The notes under the pieces are model-generated. The model was not told the DNA's origin, did not search any database, and saw only the letters and a list, made by a program, of their open reading frames with translations. Made by a program: the position numbers and the translations under genes. 21,962 nt of DNA from Candidatus Intestinimonas stercorigallinarum (GTDB taxonomy: Bacteria > Bacillota > Clostridia > Oscillospirales > Oscillospiraceae), in the NCBI GenBank assembly GCA_019115345.1, contig DXDV01000099.1, forward strand, positions 1-21,962. Direction: 5' to 3'. Below are positions 6,162 to 14,024 of this stretch, in pieces; position 1 is the stretch's first letter; every line of letters starts with the position of its first letter.

Positions 6162-6229
6162 TAGAACAGTGCCTCACTTTCTTTCCGCTCCGATCTGTCC
6201 ATCGAAACAAGATATTATTTCTATTTGTA

Positions 6230-6258
6230 ACTTTACAGGAGAAACCCTGCTTTGTCAA
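6230..6258 (-). promoter_or_regulatory. Promoter of the DUF4914 gene
   Basis: On the minus strand a perfect TTGACA (6258-6253), a 17-bp spacer and TAAAGT (6235-6230) predict a start near 6223 and a leader of about 60 nt. No operator palindrome of the GGTTAGC type is present. Confidence 0.75.
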
Positions 6259-6429
6259 GGGGCGGGCATCGTTCCGGCCCTTCGGACCGCGCCGCCCCGC
6301 CATTTCCCTCATCTGCCTTTTTGCAATTTTCCGACCTTCAGGTTTCAAAATCAGCGGCAGAACGCCTGTATGCTTGCCGCTTGAGAACAAACCGCGCTCT
6401 TCTTCAATTTCATCCCCTGTTGTCCCCGT
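6259..6429. other. Non-coding stretch between the DUF4914 promoter and the mobile-element remnant
   Basis: No supported gene. The only structure seen is a 7-bp inverted repeat (AGCGGCA at 6353-6359, TGCCGCT at 6375-6381) followed on the minus strand by GATTTTG. It could be a weak terminator of the degraded upstream frame. Base composition is less GC-rich than the flanking genes. Confidence 0.4.
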
Positions 6430-6945
6430 TCACTCCAGCGAGTGACCGCACCGCTTTTCTTGTACTTGCATATAAACTGTTGTCTTTAAATGATCAAATC
6501 TTTGGATCTGCTGCCGACCCTTGCGATCCCCCTGGCTGTCAAACCAGACGCCGTTGTTGGCAATGCGCTCAAGATTGTCCAAAACCGCGATGCTCTCTAC
6601 CGGTACAATTCCGTTGCCGGCTGGTGACAACATCTTATTCAGAGAGGCCGGGGTAATCTTTAGAACATATTCTTCTCTGTTGCGGGTGACATTGCTGGCC
6701 GGGAGATAGGCGGCGCTGTTCTGATCCAGGCCCAGGCGTTTGCGCGCTCTGGCGATGGCCTCTTTCCGCAGCGTGTTCCCGTTCTGGGGCAGAACGCCGC
6801 CATTCTGCGCCGCCACATCCTGCATGGACAGGTTGATGATGGGGACCATCGGCAGTTCCACATTCTGCGGCCGCTCCGCCCGGTATGTCCCCGCCTCCCC
6901 TGTGGAGGCGGTTTCTGTTTGCCCCGCCACGGGCAGCTCCTCCAC
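6430..6945 (-). pseudogene. Remnant of a phage/ICE polyvalent-type protein
   Basis: An open frame of 171 codons from a GTG at 6945, with an in-frame stop at 6981-6979. The middle and C-terminal part (NTLRKEAIARARKRLGL, YVLKITPASLNKML, VESIAVLDNLERIANNGVWF, GDRKGRQQIQRFDHLKTTVY) resembles domains found inside very large proteins of phages and conjugative elements. Those are the large polyvalent protein-associated or BECR-nuclease-like domains; I cannot say which. The family resemblance stops abruptly after TTVYMQV and the frame ends nine residues later, so it looks truncated at both ends. There is no convincing ribosome binding site. Composition is less GC-rich than neighbours. It lies beyond the 3' end of a tRNA gene, a classic integration site. 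Expression and function are doubtful. Confidence 0.5.
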
Positions 6946-7080
6946 CCGCCCTGGGCCTCCTGGAGCGGGTTTCCGTGTTTAAATCCGTGTACATTTTTTG
7001 CGTTTTAACTGCACACGACCCGTTCCCAAAAATTACAAAACAGCATCGACAAAAACGCCGCAAACCATTGGAAACAAAAG

Positions 7081-7116
7081 AAAAAATCCCGCAGCCATGC
7101 GGCTGCGGGATTTTTT
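7081..7116. terminator. Bidirectional terminator after tRNA-Gly
   Basis: A perfect hairpin: 7081-7096 pairs with 7101-7116 around the loop ATGC, with A6 and T6 flanks forming the stem base. On the minus strand it ends the tRNA transcript four bases after the CCA. It would also work on the plus strand. Confidence 0.9.
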
Positions 7117-7119
7117 GAT

Positions 7120-7193
7120 TGGAGCAGGTGAAGGGAATCGAACCCTCGTGTTCAGCTTGGGAAGCTGACGTTCTGCCATTGAACTACACCTGC
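7120..7193 (-). tRNA. tRNA-Gly (anticodon CCC)
   Basis: On the minus strand the 74-nt gene folds as a full cloverleaf. The acceptor GCAGGTG (7193-7187) pairs with CACCTGC (7130-7124), followed by discriminator T and an encoded CCA (7122-7120). The anticodon arm is TCAGC-TTCCCAA-GCTGA, giving anticodon CCC in the seven-base loop, which reads GGG glycine codons. The T arm contains GGTTCGATTCC. It has its own promoter upstream and a strong terminator downstream, so it is monocistronic. A CCC glycine tRNA fits a GC-rich genome with many GGG codons. Confidence 0.95.
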
Positions 7194-7212
7194 AAATCAA
7201 ATCGACTTGAAT

Positions 7213-7241
7213 AGTGTAGCACAGATATTTGATTTTGGCAA
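7213..7241 (-). promoter_or_regulatory. Promoter of tRNA-Gly
   Basis: On the minus strand TTGCCA (7241-7236), a 17-bp spacer and TACACT (7218-7213) with an extended TGC before the -10. The predicted start near 7206 gives a short 5' leader for RNase P processing. Confidence 0.75.
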
Positions 7242-7305
7242 GAGGGAATTTGCGTGTTTGAGGTTTTGTCCGGCTTAGCGCCCATCCAACCGCCGCCAGG
7301 CCGAT

Positions 7306-7836
7306 TTACAAACACCGAAATTTTGCCTCCGGGCAGGCATCCAGGGCCAGGGCCTCGAACCGCCGCTGGTCCTCCTCGCTCCGGAAGGCCGACCTGGGCA
7401 GCAGGAGGTAGCCCTCATCCCCTCGGAACAGGTAATAGAACTCCTTCCCCCGCCAGAGCCTTTTGAGGTCCCAGTCCAGCAGCACCGCCGTCTTCTCGTC
7501 CTGCCGGGCCATGTCCTCCCGGCTGAAGAGAAAGGAGACCCGAGCGCCCAGCTCCGGATTTCGGTCGTAGATCCGTCCCGGCTTCACCACATACAGCCAG
7601 CCGCCGTAGCCCGCCACCATCACGGAGAGGACCACCAGCAGGGTGTTGAGGAAGCTCATCCGCTCCATCAAGATCCCCATGACCGCGGAAACTGCCAGGG
7701 CAATGAGGATGAACAGCACCTGGACCCAGCTCACCAGATGGCTCTTGCGCAGATAGCAGCGCACCGCCCGGACATACTCCGCCCGGCTGAGGGAGAAGGT
7801 GACCCGCACCTCCCTCGTTTCTTCGTCCTGTCTCAT
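7306..7836 (-). CDS. YcxB-like membrane protein
   Basis: A 176-residue protein with a short cytosolic N-terminus, two predicted membrane helices (about 37-57, rich in VLFILIALAVSAV, and 63-84, LNTLLVVLSVMVAGYGG) and a soluble C-terminal half. The C-terminal half (SFLFSREDMARQDEKTAVLLDWDLKRLWRGKEFYYLF, about 101-137) has the pattern of the YcxB-like domain, where a conserved Trp/aromatic stretch precedes a loop such as GYLLLPRSAF. Function of the family is unknown. ATG at 7836 overlaps the recN stop by four bases (ATGA), so translation is probably coupled and this is the last gene of the nusB-recN cluster. No clear terminator follows before the tRNA promoter. Confidence 0.75.
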   Translation of the reverse strand: MRQDEETREVRVTFSLSRAEYVRAVRCYLRKSHLVSWVQVLFILIALAVSAVMGILMERMSFLNTLLVVLSVMVAGYGGWLYVVKPGRIYDRNPELGARVSFLFSREDMARQDEKTAVLLDWDLKRLWRGKEFYYLFRGDEGYLLLPRSAFRSEEDQRRFEALALDACPEAKFRCL

Positions 7837-9527
7837 GCCAACCCCCGTTTATAGGCTGCGGCGGCCTCCAGAAGCTCCCCCGCCCCCGCCAGCATGGCGG
7901 GCGTGAGGTGGGCGCCTCCAGTCAGCCGGGCCAGCTCCTCCCGGCGGCGGCCGTCCTCCAGCCGCTCCACCGCCGTGTAGGTCCGCCCATCCCGCTCCCC
8001 CTTCTCCACCGAGAAGTGGGTGTCCGCCATGGCGGCGATCTGGGGCAGATGGGTGACGCAGAGGACCTGCTTCCGCCGGGCCACCTGGGCCATTTTCTCG
8101 GCCACCTTCTGGGCCGCCCGGCCGCTGACGCCGGTATCCACCTCGTCAAAGACCAGGGTGGTCACATCGTCGTTCTCCGCCAGCACGTTTTTCAGCGCCA
8201 GCATGATCCGGGAGAGCTCGCCCCCAGAGGCGATCTTCTGGATGGGCTTTAAATCCTCCCCCACGTTGGCCGACATGAGAAAGCGCGTCTCGTCCATCCC
8301 CGTCTCGTCCATGGCGTACTCCCCCGCCTTGGGGGCAAAATCCACCTGGAAGCGCACCTTGGGCATGTCCAGCTGCCGCAGCTCCTCCTGGATGAGGGCC
8401 TCCAGGGCGGCGGCGGCCTTCCGCCGGGCGGCGGTGAGCTCCGCCCCCTTCTCCCTCGCCCGTTCCAGGGCGGCCGCCAGCTTCTTTTCCAGCCGTGCCA
8501 GGGTGTCGCTGGAATCCTGGATCTGCTCCAGCTCCACCCTGCACTTGGCCAGGTAGTCCAGCATATCCTCCACAGTAGCGCCGTATTTCTTCCGCAGGCG
8601 GTAGAGCACATCCAGCCGGCTCTCCAGCTCGTCCAGCTCCCCCGGCTCAAAGTCCAGGCCGTCCCGGAGGTCCCGGACCAGCTCGGAGACATCGTCGGCG
8701 GCACAGCGCAGCTCTGTGAGCCGCTGGACCAGCTCGGCCGCCTCGTCGCTGACTCCCTGGACGCTGGAAAGGGCCTGCTCCGCCTCCATGATGAGGGAGA
8801 CGGCGCCCTCCCGCTCCTCGTCTCCGGAGAGGGCCATGTGCGCCCCCTCCACCGCCTCGATGAGCTTTCCGGCGCTGCGCAGCACCTTCCGCCGCCGGGT
8901 GAGGGACTCCTCCTCCCCCGGCTTCAGCTCCGCCCGCTCCAATTCACCGATTTGGAAGGTAAGGCTGTCGAGCCGCCGGGCCTTCTCGGCCTCGTCCATC
9001 TCCAGGGCGGCCATCTCCCGCCGGAGGGCGGCCATCTCCTCGTAGGTGGTCCGGAAATCCGCCCGAAGCCCTTCCAGCCCGCCAAACCGGTCCAGATAAT
9101 CCAGGTGGCAGGCGGGATCCAGGAGCTGCTGGCCGTCGTGCTGGCCGTGGATGTTCAGGAGCTGCCGTCCCAGGGTCCGGAGCTGGGAGACTGTGAGAGG
9201 ACGGCCATTGAGCCGGCACACGTTTCGGCCGTCGGCCAGGATCTCCCGCTGGAGCAGCAGCTCACCGTTCTCATCCGGCCCCATGCCGTTTTCCACAAAC
9301 CAGGCCAGGTCGGGCAGGCAGGTGAACTGGGCGCTCACCACCGCCGACTGCGCGCCGGTGCGGATGAGCTCCCGGGAGGTCCGCTCCCCGATCACCGCCC
9401 CGATGGCGTCCACCACAATGGATTTGCCCGCGCCGGTCTCGCCGGTGAGTGCGTTGAAGCCGGCGTCGAAGCGGATGTCCGCCGCCTGGATCACCGCGAT
9501 ATTTTCAATATGGAGCAGCGAGAGCAT
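7833..9527 (-). CDS. recN: DNA repair protein RecN
   Basis: An SMC-like ATPase that acts early in double-strand break repair, holding or tethering DNA ends in the cytosol. From the ATG at 9527 it has 564 residues, normal for RecN. The N-terminal head carries Walker A GETGAGKS (29-36) and the HGQHDGQQLL motif. The middle is a long charged coiled coil (about 150-370). The C-terminal head carries the ABC signature ASGGELSRIMLALK (from about 433) and Walker B TLVFDEVDTGVSG (about 457-469). A GTG at 9536 is in frame, but GGGAGG lies about 8 nt before the ATG and would be too close to the GTG, so the ATG is chosen. It lies 18 nt after argR, an arrangement common in Firmicutes, and overlaps the YcxB-like gene by four bases. 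Confidence 0.97.
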   Translation of the reverse strand: MLSLLHIENIAVIQAADIRFDAGFNALTGETGAGKSIVVDAIGAVIGERTSRELIRTGAQSAVVSAQFTCLPDLAWFVENGMGPDENGELLLQREILADGRNVCRLNGRPLTVSQLRTLGRQLLNIHGQHDGQQLLDPACHLDYLDRFGGLEGLRADFRTTYEEMAALRREMAALEMDEAEKARRLDSLTFQIGELERAELKPGEEESLTRRRKVLRSAGKLIEAVEGAHMALSGDEEREGAVSLIMEAEQALSSVQGVSDEAAELVQRLTELRCAADDVSELVRDLRDGLDFEPGELDELESRLDVLYRLRKKYGATVEDMLDYLAKCRVELEQIQDSSDTLARLEKKLAAALERAREKGAELTAARRKAAAALEALIQEELRQLDMPKVRFQVDFAPKAGEYAMDETGMDETRFLMSANVGEDLKPIQKIASGGELSRIMLALKNVLAENDDVTTLVFDEVDTGVSGRAAQKVAEKMAQVARRKQVLCVTHLPQIAAMADTHFSVEKGERDGRTYTAVERLEDGRRREELARLTGGAHLTPAMLAGAGELLEAAAAYKRGLA

Positions 9528-9545
9528 CCTCTCCACCTCCCCGCC

Positions 9546-9998
9546 TTACTGAAGCATCTTGTGGATCTCGTCGCAGAAGGCCTCGGCCTTCTCGCTGTCC
9601 CGCATGATCAGAATGGCCGTATCATCCCCCGCCAGACTGCCCACCAGGTCGCTGATCTCCATGCCGTCAATGGCGGCGCAGGCCGCCGAGGCAAGCCCGG
9701 GCATGGTTTTGAGGACCACGATGTTCTGGGCCCGGTCAAAGGAGGTGACGCCCTCCTTAAAAATGGTCCGCAGGCGTCCGGCGATGTTCATGCTGGTCTT
9801 GCGGCCGGAGACGGCGTATTTATAGGTTCCGTAGCCGGTGAGCTCTTTGATGAGGTGGAGCTCCTTGATGTCCCGGGAAATCGTCGCCTGCGTGGAGGTG
9901 ACCCCTCTGGCCTTGAGTTCGGAGAGGAGCTGGTCCTGAGTCTCCACATCCACGTCCTCGATGATCCGCAGGATCTCGGCCTGTCGCTTGGATTTCAT
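9546..9998 (-). CDS. argR: Arginine repressor ArgR
   Basis: A 150-residue ArgR/AhrC, the usual length. With arginine as co-repressor it forms hexamers that repress arginine biosynthesis and activate catabolism. Residues 1-70 form the winged helix (TSTQATISRDIKELHLIK is the recognition region). Residues about 80-150 form the oligomerisation and arginine-binding domain, with GLASAACAAID and GSLAGDDTAILIM; the GDD motif contacts arginine. ATG at 9998 follows the nadK stop by 7 nt, with a modest purine-rich AAGGCG/AAGGG ribosome binding site. Its position between nadK and recN is conserved in Firmicutes. I saw no obvious ARG box in the window, so regulated targets are elsewhere. Confidence 0.97.
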   Translation of the reverse strand: MKSKRQAEILRIIEDVDVETQDQLLSELKARGVTSTQATISRDIKELHLIKELTGYGTYKYAVSGRKTSMNIAGRLRTIFKEGVTSFDRAQNIVVLKTMPGLASAACAAIDGMEISDLVGSLAGDDTAILIMRDSEKAEAFCDEIHKMLQ

Positions 9999-10005
9999 AC
10001 CCTTA

Positions 10006-10872
10006 TCACGCCTTTCCTAATTTTTGATCGATGATCTCGTAAAAGCTCCGGTCGGTGAGCCGGGCCAGCCGGGTCACGCTCCGGGAGCGGCGCACCTCCA
10101 CCAGGTCGCCGCCGCACAGCTTGAAGGCCCGTCCGCCGTCCACAGACAGGTAAGCGGTTTTCCTTGACAGCTTTCCCATGCGCACCGACACCACCCGATC
10201 CCGCCCCATCACCAGGGGCTTGGCCTGCAGGGAGTGGGCGCAGATGGGGGTGACCAGGATATTTTCCGCCGTGGGCTCCACGATGGGCCCCCCAGACGAC
10301 ATGGAATAGGCCGTGGAGCCGGTGGGTGTGGCCAGGATCACCCCGTCGCCGGAGAAGGAATAGATGGGCACACCGTCCCCCCGGACGGTGAGGTCGATCA
10401 CCCGGGCCACCGCCCCCTTGGTGATGACCGCGTCGTTGAGGGCGACGTCCCGGAAGAGGACCTCCCGCCCCCGGCGCACCGACACATCCAGCATCATCCG
10501 GTGCTCAATGGTGTACTTCCGCTCCGGCAGCCGGGCGAGCTTTTCCAGCTCCCCCTGCTCCAGCTCCGCCATAAAGCCCACGCTGCCCAGGTTGACCCCC
10601 AAAATGGGGATGCCGTGGGCGTTGGCGTCCTTGGCCGCGTGGAGGATGGTCCCGTCGCCGCCGAAGCAGAGGAGGAGATCGGCGCTTTTCAGCTCCTCCT
10701 CCATATTCTGATAGGCCTGACCCTTGGGGAGCTCCACATGTCCCCCCTGCTCCAGGGAAAAGGGCAGGCACAAAGCCGTCTCCACGCCCCCCGCCCGGAG
10801 AATGTCCCGAGCCCGCAGGGCCGCCTTCAGACCCCGGTCCCGGTAGGGGTTTGGGCTGAGCACCACCTTCAT
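10006..10872 (-). CDS. nadK: NAD kinase
   Basis: Phosphorylates NAD+ to NADP+ in the cytosol using ATP or polyphosphate. It has 288 residues, normal for the family. The catalytic GGDGT motif is at residues 71-75 (CFGGDGTILHAAKD). The NE/D motif appears as LNDAVITKGA, the Asp form. The glycine-rich ATPTGSTAYSMSSGGPIV segment forms the nucleotide site, and the C-terminal YLSVDGGRAF is also typical. The ATG at 10872 overlaps the tlyA stop by four bases (ATGA), so translation is probably coupled. In the cluster it follows tlyA and precedes argR, the usual order in Clostridia and Bacilli. Confidence 0.97.
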   Translation of the reverse strand: MKVVLSPNPYRDRGLKAALRARDILRAGGVETALCLPFSLEQGGHVELPKGQAYQNMEEELKSADLLLCFGGDGTILHAAKDANAHGIPILGVNLGSVGFMAELEQGELEKLARLPERKYTIEHRMMLDVSVRRGREVLFRDVALNDAVITKGAVARVIDLTVRGDGVPIYSFSGDGVILATPTGSTAYSMSSGGPIVEPTAENILVTPICAHSLQAKPLVMGRDRVVSVRMGKLSRKTAYLSVDGGRAFKLCGGDLVEVRRSRSVTRLARLTDRSFYEIIDQKLGKA

Positions 10873-11681
10873 GGATGCCGCCCCCCCTCCAGCTGGGCGT
10901 GGGATTCGTTCACCAGAGCGGCCAGATCCCCCTCGTAGGCGGGGCCGGCGCCCGCCTTCAGATGCCCCAGGTATTCAATGTTTCCCTCCGGCCCCCGAAT
11001 GGGTGAAAAGGTCATATCCTTTACAGAAAAATCCGATTCGGCAGCGTGGCGCAGGAACTGCTCCAGCACCTCCAGGTGGACCTTGGGGTCCCGAACCACG
11101 CCCTTCTTTCCCACCTTTTCCCTGCCCGCCTCGAACTGGGGCTTCACCAGGCAGACCACCTGGCCCTCCGGCCCCATCAGACCCCGCAGGGCGGGGAGAA
11201 TGAGCCGCAGGGAGATGAAGGAGACGTCCACGCTGGCCAGATCCAGCCGCTCGGGGATCTGCTCATGGGTGAGGTAGCGGGCGTTGGTCCGCTCCAGCGC
11301 CACCACGCGCGCGTCGGTGCGCAGCTTCCAGGCCAGCTTGCCGTAGCCCGTATCCACAGCGTAGACCTTGGCCGCGCCGTGCTGGAGCATGCAGTCGGTA
11401 AAGCCCCCGGTCGAGGCGCCGATGTCGGCGCACACCATGCCCGTGAGGTCCAGGCCAAAGACCTCCATGGCCTTGGCCAGCTTGAGACCGCCGCGGCTCA
11501 CATAGGGGATGGCCTGGCCCCGGACCTCGATCGCCGCCTCCTCCGAGACGGAGGTCCCCGCTTTGAGCACCTGCTGCCCATCCACGTAGACCCAGCCGCC
11601 CATGATGTCCGCCTGCGCCCGCTGGCGGCTCTCCGAGAGCCCCCGTTCAAACAAAAGCACATCCAAGCGCTTTTTACTCAT
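10869..11681 (-). CDS. TlyA family rRNA (cytidine-2'-O)-methyltransferase
   Basis: A 270-residue protein with an N-terminal S4 RNA-binding domain (about 1-60: RLDVLLFERGLSESRQRAQ) and an FtsJ/RrmJ-like SAM methyltransferase domain. The SAM-binding motif is ADIGASTGGFTDCML (85-99) and the catalytic region includes LVKPQFEAGREKVGKKGVV. TlyA enzymes 2'-O-methylate cytidines in rRNA; some are annotated as hemolysins from older assays. The frame is open much further upstream, but that is a shadow of dxs. The ATG at 11681 (MSKKRLD) is the start seen in the family and overlaps the end of dxs by 8 nt. GGAGG lies almost directly against the ATG, so coupled translation is likely. Which rRNA site it modifies cannot be told from the sequence. 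Confidence 0.93.
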   Translation of the reverse strand: MSKKRLDVLLFERGLSESRQRAQADIMGGWVYVDGQQVLKAGTSVSEEAAIEVRGQAIPYVSRGGLKLAKAMEVFGLDLTGMVCADIGASTGGFTDCMLQHGAAKVYAVDTGYGKLAWKLRTDARVVALERTNARYLTHEQIPERLDLASVDVSFISLRLILPALRGLMGPEGQVVCLVKPQFEAGREKVGKKGVVRDPKVHLEVLEQFLRHAAESDFSVKDMTFSPIRGPEGNIEYLGHLKAGAGPAYEGDLAALVNESHAQLEGGRHP

Positions 11682-13521
11682 GCCTCCATACCTCCATCGC
11701 CGCCTCAAAGAGGGATCGGCTGTCCAGTCCGCACAGCTTCCGAAGCTGGGCCACGCTGCCCTGGGGCAGGAAATCCGCCCCGGCAGAGCACAGCCGCACC
11801 GCCCGGGGCAGTATGCCCCGCTCCGCCAGACCGGCGCACAGCCGCTCCCCCACGGAGCCGGTGGCGGCGCACTCCTCCGCCACCAAAAGCCGCCCCGTTT
11901 TTTCCACCGACCGGCAGATGGGCTCCAGATCCAGGGGGCACAGCCGGTTGATCTTGATGATCTCAGGGCGGCAGCCCGCCTCCTCCAGCTGTTCCGCCAC
12001 GGCCAGAATATCAGGATAGGTGGCTCCATAGCTGACAAGTGTGATCCCTTGCCCCTCCTTGGCCACCACCACAGGGACGACTCCCGCATCCCCATGGTAG
12101 GCCCCCTCGCCGCCCCGGGGATAGCGCAGGGCCACAGGGCCGCCGCAGTTCAAAACAGCGTGCCGCAGCATGGTGCGCACCTCGGCGAAGCTGGAGGGGG
12201 CGTACAGGGTCATGCCCGGCACCGTGGAGAGATAGGCCACATCGAAGAGCCCGTGGTGGGTCTCCCCGTCCTCCCCCACCAATCCTGCCCGGTCTATCCC
12301 CAGCACCACATGAAGCCCCAAAATGGCCACATCGTGGAGGAGCATATCGTAGCCCCGCTGCAAAAAGGAGGAGTAGACCGCGAAAACCGGGATGCAGCCC
12401 TGCTTTGCCATCCCCGCCGCCATGGAGACGGCGTGGCCTTCGGCGATGCCAACGTCAAAAAAGCGGTTGGGGAACTGCTTTTCAAACTCGGTAAGGCCGG
12501 TCCCGTCCCGCATGGCCGCCGTGATGGCGCACACCCGCCGATCCCGGGCGGCCAGCTCGCACAGCGCCTCGCCAAAGGCGCCGGAATAGTTCGGTCCGGC
12601 AGGGCGCAGGGGCTCCCCCGTCTGAACGCAGAAGCGGGAGACGCCGTGGTAGTCGTCCGGATCTCGCTCCGCAGGCGGATAGCCTTTCCCCTTTACAGTC
12701 CTTACGTGGAGCAGCACCGGGCCGTCCAGGTCCCGGGCGTAGCGGAGGAGCCGGGTCAGCCCCCGGACATCGTGACCGTCCACCGGCCCCAGATAGGTAA
12801 AGCCCATGTCCTCGAACATGCTGCACGGGAGCAGGGCCTCTTTGACGGCCGTTTTGACCTGATGGGTCACCCGATAGATGGCCCGGCCGCCGGGCAGCAC
12901 CGACATGGCCTTCCGGTAGCCCTTTTTAAAGCGCAGATATTGGGGCTTGAGCCGCTGGTGGGCCAGATGCTGGGCCACGCCTCCCACGTTCTTGGTGATG
13001 GACATGCCGTTGTCATTCAAAATCACCAGCAGCCGCTCCCGGCTCAATCCGGCGTTGGAGAGTCCCTCATAGGCAAGGCCGCCGGTGAGGGCGCCGTCGC
13101 CGATGAGGGCGATCACATGGTAGTCCTCCCCCATCAGGGTCCTGGCCCGGGCCATGCCCAGGGCCACCGACACCGAATTGGAGGCGTGCCCGGCGATGAA
13201 GGCGTCGTGGCCGCTCTCCTTGGGCTTTGGAAATCCCGACAGGCCGCCGAAGGACCGCAGGGTCTCCATGGCGCCCCCCCGGCCGGTGAGCATTTTATGG
13301 ATATAGCACTGGTGTCCCACATCAAAGACCAGCCGGTCCCGGCCCGTGTCAAAGACCCGGTGGAGGGCCACGGTGAGCTCCACCACACCCAAATTGGAGG
13401 CCAGATGCCCGCCTGTCCGGGAGACCAGGTCCACCACACCGGAACGCAGTCGGGCGCAGAGGGCCTCCGCGTCCCCGTCGGTCATCGTCTTCAGTTCCGG
13501 GATCTCGTCAAATTCGAACAA
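11674..13521 (-). CDS. dxs: 1-deoxy-D-xylulose-5-phosphate synthase
   Basis: Condenses pyruvate and glyceraldehyde 3-phosphate, using thiamine diphosphate, in the first step of the MEP isoprenoid pathway. From TTG at 13521 it has 615 residues, normal for DXS. Features are SRTGGHLASNLGVVELT (34-50, with the active-site His39), the ThDP motif GDGALTGGLAYEGLSNAG (141-158), the catalytic-glutamate region DVGIAEGHAVSMAAGMA and the transketolase C-terminal domain. No in-frame ATG exists near the N-terminus. The TTG (LFEFDEIPEL) aligns with the usual beginning and lies 10-11 nt after GGGAGG. An ATG nearer that site (13531) is out of frame and encodes only seven residues before TGA. A one-base deletion in the T-rich stretch would join the two, so a sequencing error or pre-start peptide is possible. 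Confidence 0.95.
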   Translation of the reverse strand: MFEFDEIPELKTMTDGDAEALCARLRSGVVDLVSRTGGHLASNLGVVELTVALHRVFDTGRDRLVFDVGHQCYIHKMLTGRGGAMETLRSFGGLSGFPKPKESGHDAFIAGHASNSVSVALGMARARTLMGEDYHVIALIGDGALTGGLAYEGLSNAGLSRERLLVILNDNGMSITKNVGGVAQHLAHQRLKPQYLRFKKGYRKAMSVLPGGRAIYRVTHQVKTAVKEALLPCSMFEDMGFTYLGPVDGHDVRGLTRLLRYARDLDGPVLLHVRTVKGKGYPPAERDPDDYHGVSRFCVQTGEPLRPAGPNYSGAFGEALCELAARDRRVCAITAAMRDGTGLTEFEKQFPNRFFDVGIAEGHAVSMAAGMAKQGCIPVFAVYSSFLQRGYDMLLHDVAILGLHVVLGIDRAGLVGEDGETHHGLFDVAYLSTVPGMTLYAPSSFAEVRTMLRHAVLNCGGPVALRYPRGGEGAYHGDAGVVPVVVAKEGQGITLVSYGATYPDILAVAEQLEEAGCRPEIIKINRLCPLDLEPICRSVEKTGRLLVAEECAATGSVGERLCAGLAERGILPRAVRLCSAGADFLPQGSVAQLRKLCGLDSRSLFEAAMEVWRHE

Positions 13522-13555
13522 AACAAACCATACCTCCCAATGGGCAGACCTGGAT

Positions 13556-14020
13556 TCACACCACCAGCACAGCCCCAAACAGGCCGATGGCCACCCCCAG
13601 CGCCGCGCCGGCCAGCACCTGGATGGGCGTGTGGCCCAGCAGCTCTTTCAACGGTCTTTCGGAGGGCGTCCGCTCCCCTTCCGGCTGCTGCTTGAGCAGC
13701 CGGTTGAGGATCTTGGCGTGCTCCCCCGCCGCCCGGCGGATGTTTGCGGCGTCATACATCACCACGATGGCCAGGACCGCGGAGAGAGCGAAGAGGGCCG
13801 AGGACCAGCCGCAAAGCCTGCCCGTGGCGCTGGCGCAGGCGCAGACAAAGGCGGAGTGAGAGCTTGGCATCCCGCCGCTGCCCAAAGCCCGCTCCAGATC
13901 CAGCCGCCGCTCCCCGAGAAATTGCAGCAGCAGCTTGATGAGCTGGGCGGCCGCCCAGGCCGCCACCGCCAGAATAAGGATCCAAATGCCCATCCGGCGC
14001 TCGATCAAATCATATCCCAT
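13556..14020 (-). CDS. Divergent PAP2 family membrane protein (YuiD-like)
   Basis: A 154-residue integral membrane protein of the divergent PAP2/DUF212 type, similar in length to B. subtilis YuiD. It has hydrophobic stretches at about 11-36, 57-92 and 134-154. The phosphatase signature is reduced to GSGGMPSSHSA (47-57), matching the central PSGH-like motif of PAP2 enzymes, and VMYDAANIRRAAGEHA follows. Phosphatase activity on a lipid or isoprenoid phosphate is plausible, given its place between ispA and dxs, but is unproven. ATG at 14020 is 4 nt after the ispA stop. A GGGAG-type ribosome binding site lies inside the ispA end, so coupling is likely. Confidence 0.88.
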   Translation of the reverse strand: MGYDLIERRMGIWILILAVAAWAAAQLIKLLLQFLGERRLDLERALGSGGMPSSHSAFVCACASATGRLCGWSSALFALSAVLAIVVMYDAANIRRAAGEHAKILNRLLKQQPEGERTPSERPLKELLGHTPIQVLAGAALGVAIGLFGAVLVV

Positions 14021-14024
14021 GGCG

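Noticed and set aside
4191..6164. A 657-codon plus-strand open frame opposite the DUF4914 gene
   Set aside because: Its translation is low-complexity (Gly/Ala/Val/His/Leu-rich) with no recognisable domain. The minus strand has a P-loop protein with a promoter and terminator. It is an antisense shadow created by GC-rich third positions.
6200..7200. Attachment-site direct repeat flanking the mobile-element remnant
   Set aside because: I searched by eye for a second copy of the tRNA-Gly 3' end (GGAGCAGGTG and neighbours) towards the DUF4914 gene and saw none.
10869..12095. A TlyA protein of 408 residues starting inside dxs
   Set aside because: The upstream 138 codons translate to a Trp/Arg-rich shadow of dxs. 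The S4 domain begins at the ATG at 11681.
11602..13695. A 697-codon plus-strand open frame opposite tlyA and dxs
   Set aside because: The minus strand encodes clear TlyA and DXS motifs; the plus-strand translation has none and spans two genes.
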